Assembly (NCBI GenBank): GCA_028278225.1
Contig: JANQEU010000069.1
Coordinates: 62,001 to 126,000 of the forward strand
DNA from: Cyclobacteriaceae bacterium
GTDB lineage: Bacteria; Bacteroidota; Bacteroidia; Cytophagales; Cyclobacteriaceae
DNA length: 64,000 nucleotides
Direction: 5' to 3'
Position 1 is the first letter of the stretch. Every line of letters starts with the position of its first letter. The position numbers were made by a program, and so were the translations under genes. Shown one piece after another: positions 63,157 to 64,000 of the stretch. Below the pieces are notes generated by a model that searched no databases, was not told the DNA's origin, and saw only the letters and a list, made by a program, of their open reading frames with translations.

Positions 63157-64000
63157 GACTTGCAATATTCCATTATTCCCTCGCGAATACGCAGCAATGT
63201 CTCTTTTTGTATGTCCATATTTTCTTCAAGCAATGTAATCCGGAACCCGTACAGGTCTGATGCAAATGAAGAGATGGGCACCACGCAAACATGTTTTGCC
63301 GCCAGCAAATAGTAAACAAATCTTTGATCAAGCGCCATATCGGGTTTTAACCAACCCTCCAGGAGGCTTTGAACTTTTGGATCCGAAATCTGCATTTGCT
63401 GTTCCCGGTGTAGTGCATCTTTCCTGAAGATCACAGTGTTGTAAAAGGCTCCGTTGGTCTGATTGAATTTGACGTATGGAATGTCATGAAAAACATCTAT
63501 CATATTGGCGCTTCTCTCACCAATTTTCTTGTTGTTATCGTTGATAAATTCCATATACCGCGGATCGCTCATGATTTTTGGAATAGCTCGCTGAGGTAGT
63601 TTCGTTGAGCTGACCTCTATCATCTTTGAGTTATCAATCGTTTCACAAAGTTTGTTAAAATCATGATCTGATTGTCGATTGTAATATTCCGTCCAGCCGC
63701 ATCTTGCTCCAGGCCAGGGAAATTCCTTGCTGATCCCCTTGAGGGAAATGCCCGGCACCTCTCCTATGACCTCTGAGAGGGTACATGTCACTGCGCCATT
63801 GTAGACGATGTTCATGTAGATTTCATCAAATATCAGAAAGAGATTAAATTCCCTCGCTATCTCCACAATTCGCTCCAAAATGTATTTCGGATAAACCATC
63901 CCGGTTGGATTATCAGGATTTATCACCATAATTCCCACAATATTCTCGTTGTACTTCACCTTCATGTACATGTCATCAATATCGGGGTACCATTGATTTT
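63153..64000 (-). CDS. PLP-dependent aminotransferase class I/II, partial
   Basis: Only the C-terminal ~280 residues are in the window; the frame stays open to base 64000, so the start lies beyond. NPDNPTGMVYPK and FDEIYMNIVYNG are the fold-type I motifs (the latter holds the Asp that pairs with the pyridine N), and ISKEFPWPGARCGW holds the Schiff-base Lys. AAKHVCVVPISSFASDLYGFRITLL carries the substrate carboxylate-binding Arg. Insertions relative to aspartate aminotransferase suggest a Bacteroidota-type subgroup. Substrate unknown. Confidence 0.88.
   Translation of the reverse strand, partial: NQWYPDIDDMYMKVKYNENIVGIMVINPDNPTGMVYPKYILERIVEIAREFNLFLIFDEIYMNIVYNGAVTCTLSEVIGEVPGISLKGISKEFPWPGARCGWTEYYNRQSDHDFNKLCETIDNSKMIEVSSTKLPQRAIPKIMSDPRYMEFINDNNKKIGERSANMIDVFHDIPYVKFNQTNGAFYNTVIFRKDALHREQQMQISDPKVQSLLEGWLKPDMALDQRFVYYLLAAKHVCVVPISSFASDLYGFRITLLEENMDIQKETLLRIREGIMEYCKS

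Overview
The window reads as chromosomal DNA of a member of the Bacteroidota, most likely a Cytophagales-type marine or soil bacterium. The grounds are a type IX secretion C-terminal sorting domain, DUF4270 and DUF4286 proteins, the short GT5 'starch synthase' followed by DUF4270 and glmS, Rho with a long charged insert, ~790-residue MacB/FtsX-type permeases, a promoter matching TTG-N20-TAnnTTTG, and general lack of Shine-Dalgarno sequences. The family-level assignment is inference. No rRNA, tRNA, CRISPR array, insertion sequence or prophage was seen.

Layout. 1-7300: end of a Na/phosphate cotransporter, two small membrane proteins, an AraC regulator, an acyl-CoA dehydrogenase, a membrane Zn-peptidase, and the minus-strand run panC-panD-flippase-rfaE2. 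7.4-15.5 kb: short GT5 protein, DUF4270 lipoprotein, glmS, RidA, gltX, a small charged protein, a saccharopine dehydrogenase-like enzyme and a DUF2807 protein. 15.5-19.4 kb: rho and serS (divergent), a GNAT enzyme and DUF4286. 19.5-25.5 kb: a complete carotenoid locus (MerR/B12-type regulator, ECF sigma factor, crtI, crtB, fused lycopene cyclase, ispH, crtZ) that should yield zeaxanthin. 25.5-33 kb: pullulanase lipoprotein, NUMOD4/HNH protein, rpmA/rplU, then nrdB-nrdA behind an AT-rich gap carrying DnaA boxes. 33-42 kb: a lipoprotein, an NtrY-like kinase with an NtrC-like regulator, and two divergent MacB/FtsX-type permeases. 42-51.3 kb: methyltransferase, FadL-like porin, then a tripartite RND efflux operon whose TolC carries an N-terminal substrate-binding domain. 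51.3-55.4 kb: a probable frameshifted small secreted gene, then acs with a RamB/PrpR-type regulator. 55.8-64 kb: a T9SS cargo protein, ZIP transporter and apbE, ruvB with a small membrane protein, a two-lobed secreted protein, queG, purU and a partial aminotransferase.

The most notable signals are: three identically spaced 30-bp inverted repeats (TGTTTAA-N16-YTAAACA) between the B12-type regulator and the sigma factor/carotenoid operon; the substrate-binding-domain/TolC fusion encoded with its own RND pump; a cluster of DnaA-box-like sites upstream of nrdBA; a rho terminator that overlaps the start codon of the next gene; a sigma-54-like promoter and dyad between the NtrC-like regulator and the permeases; and a perfect 18-bp palindrome upstream of the acyl-CoA dehydrogenase.
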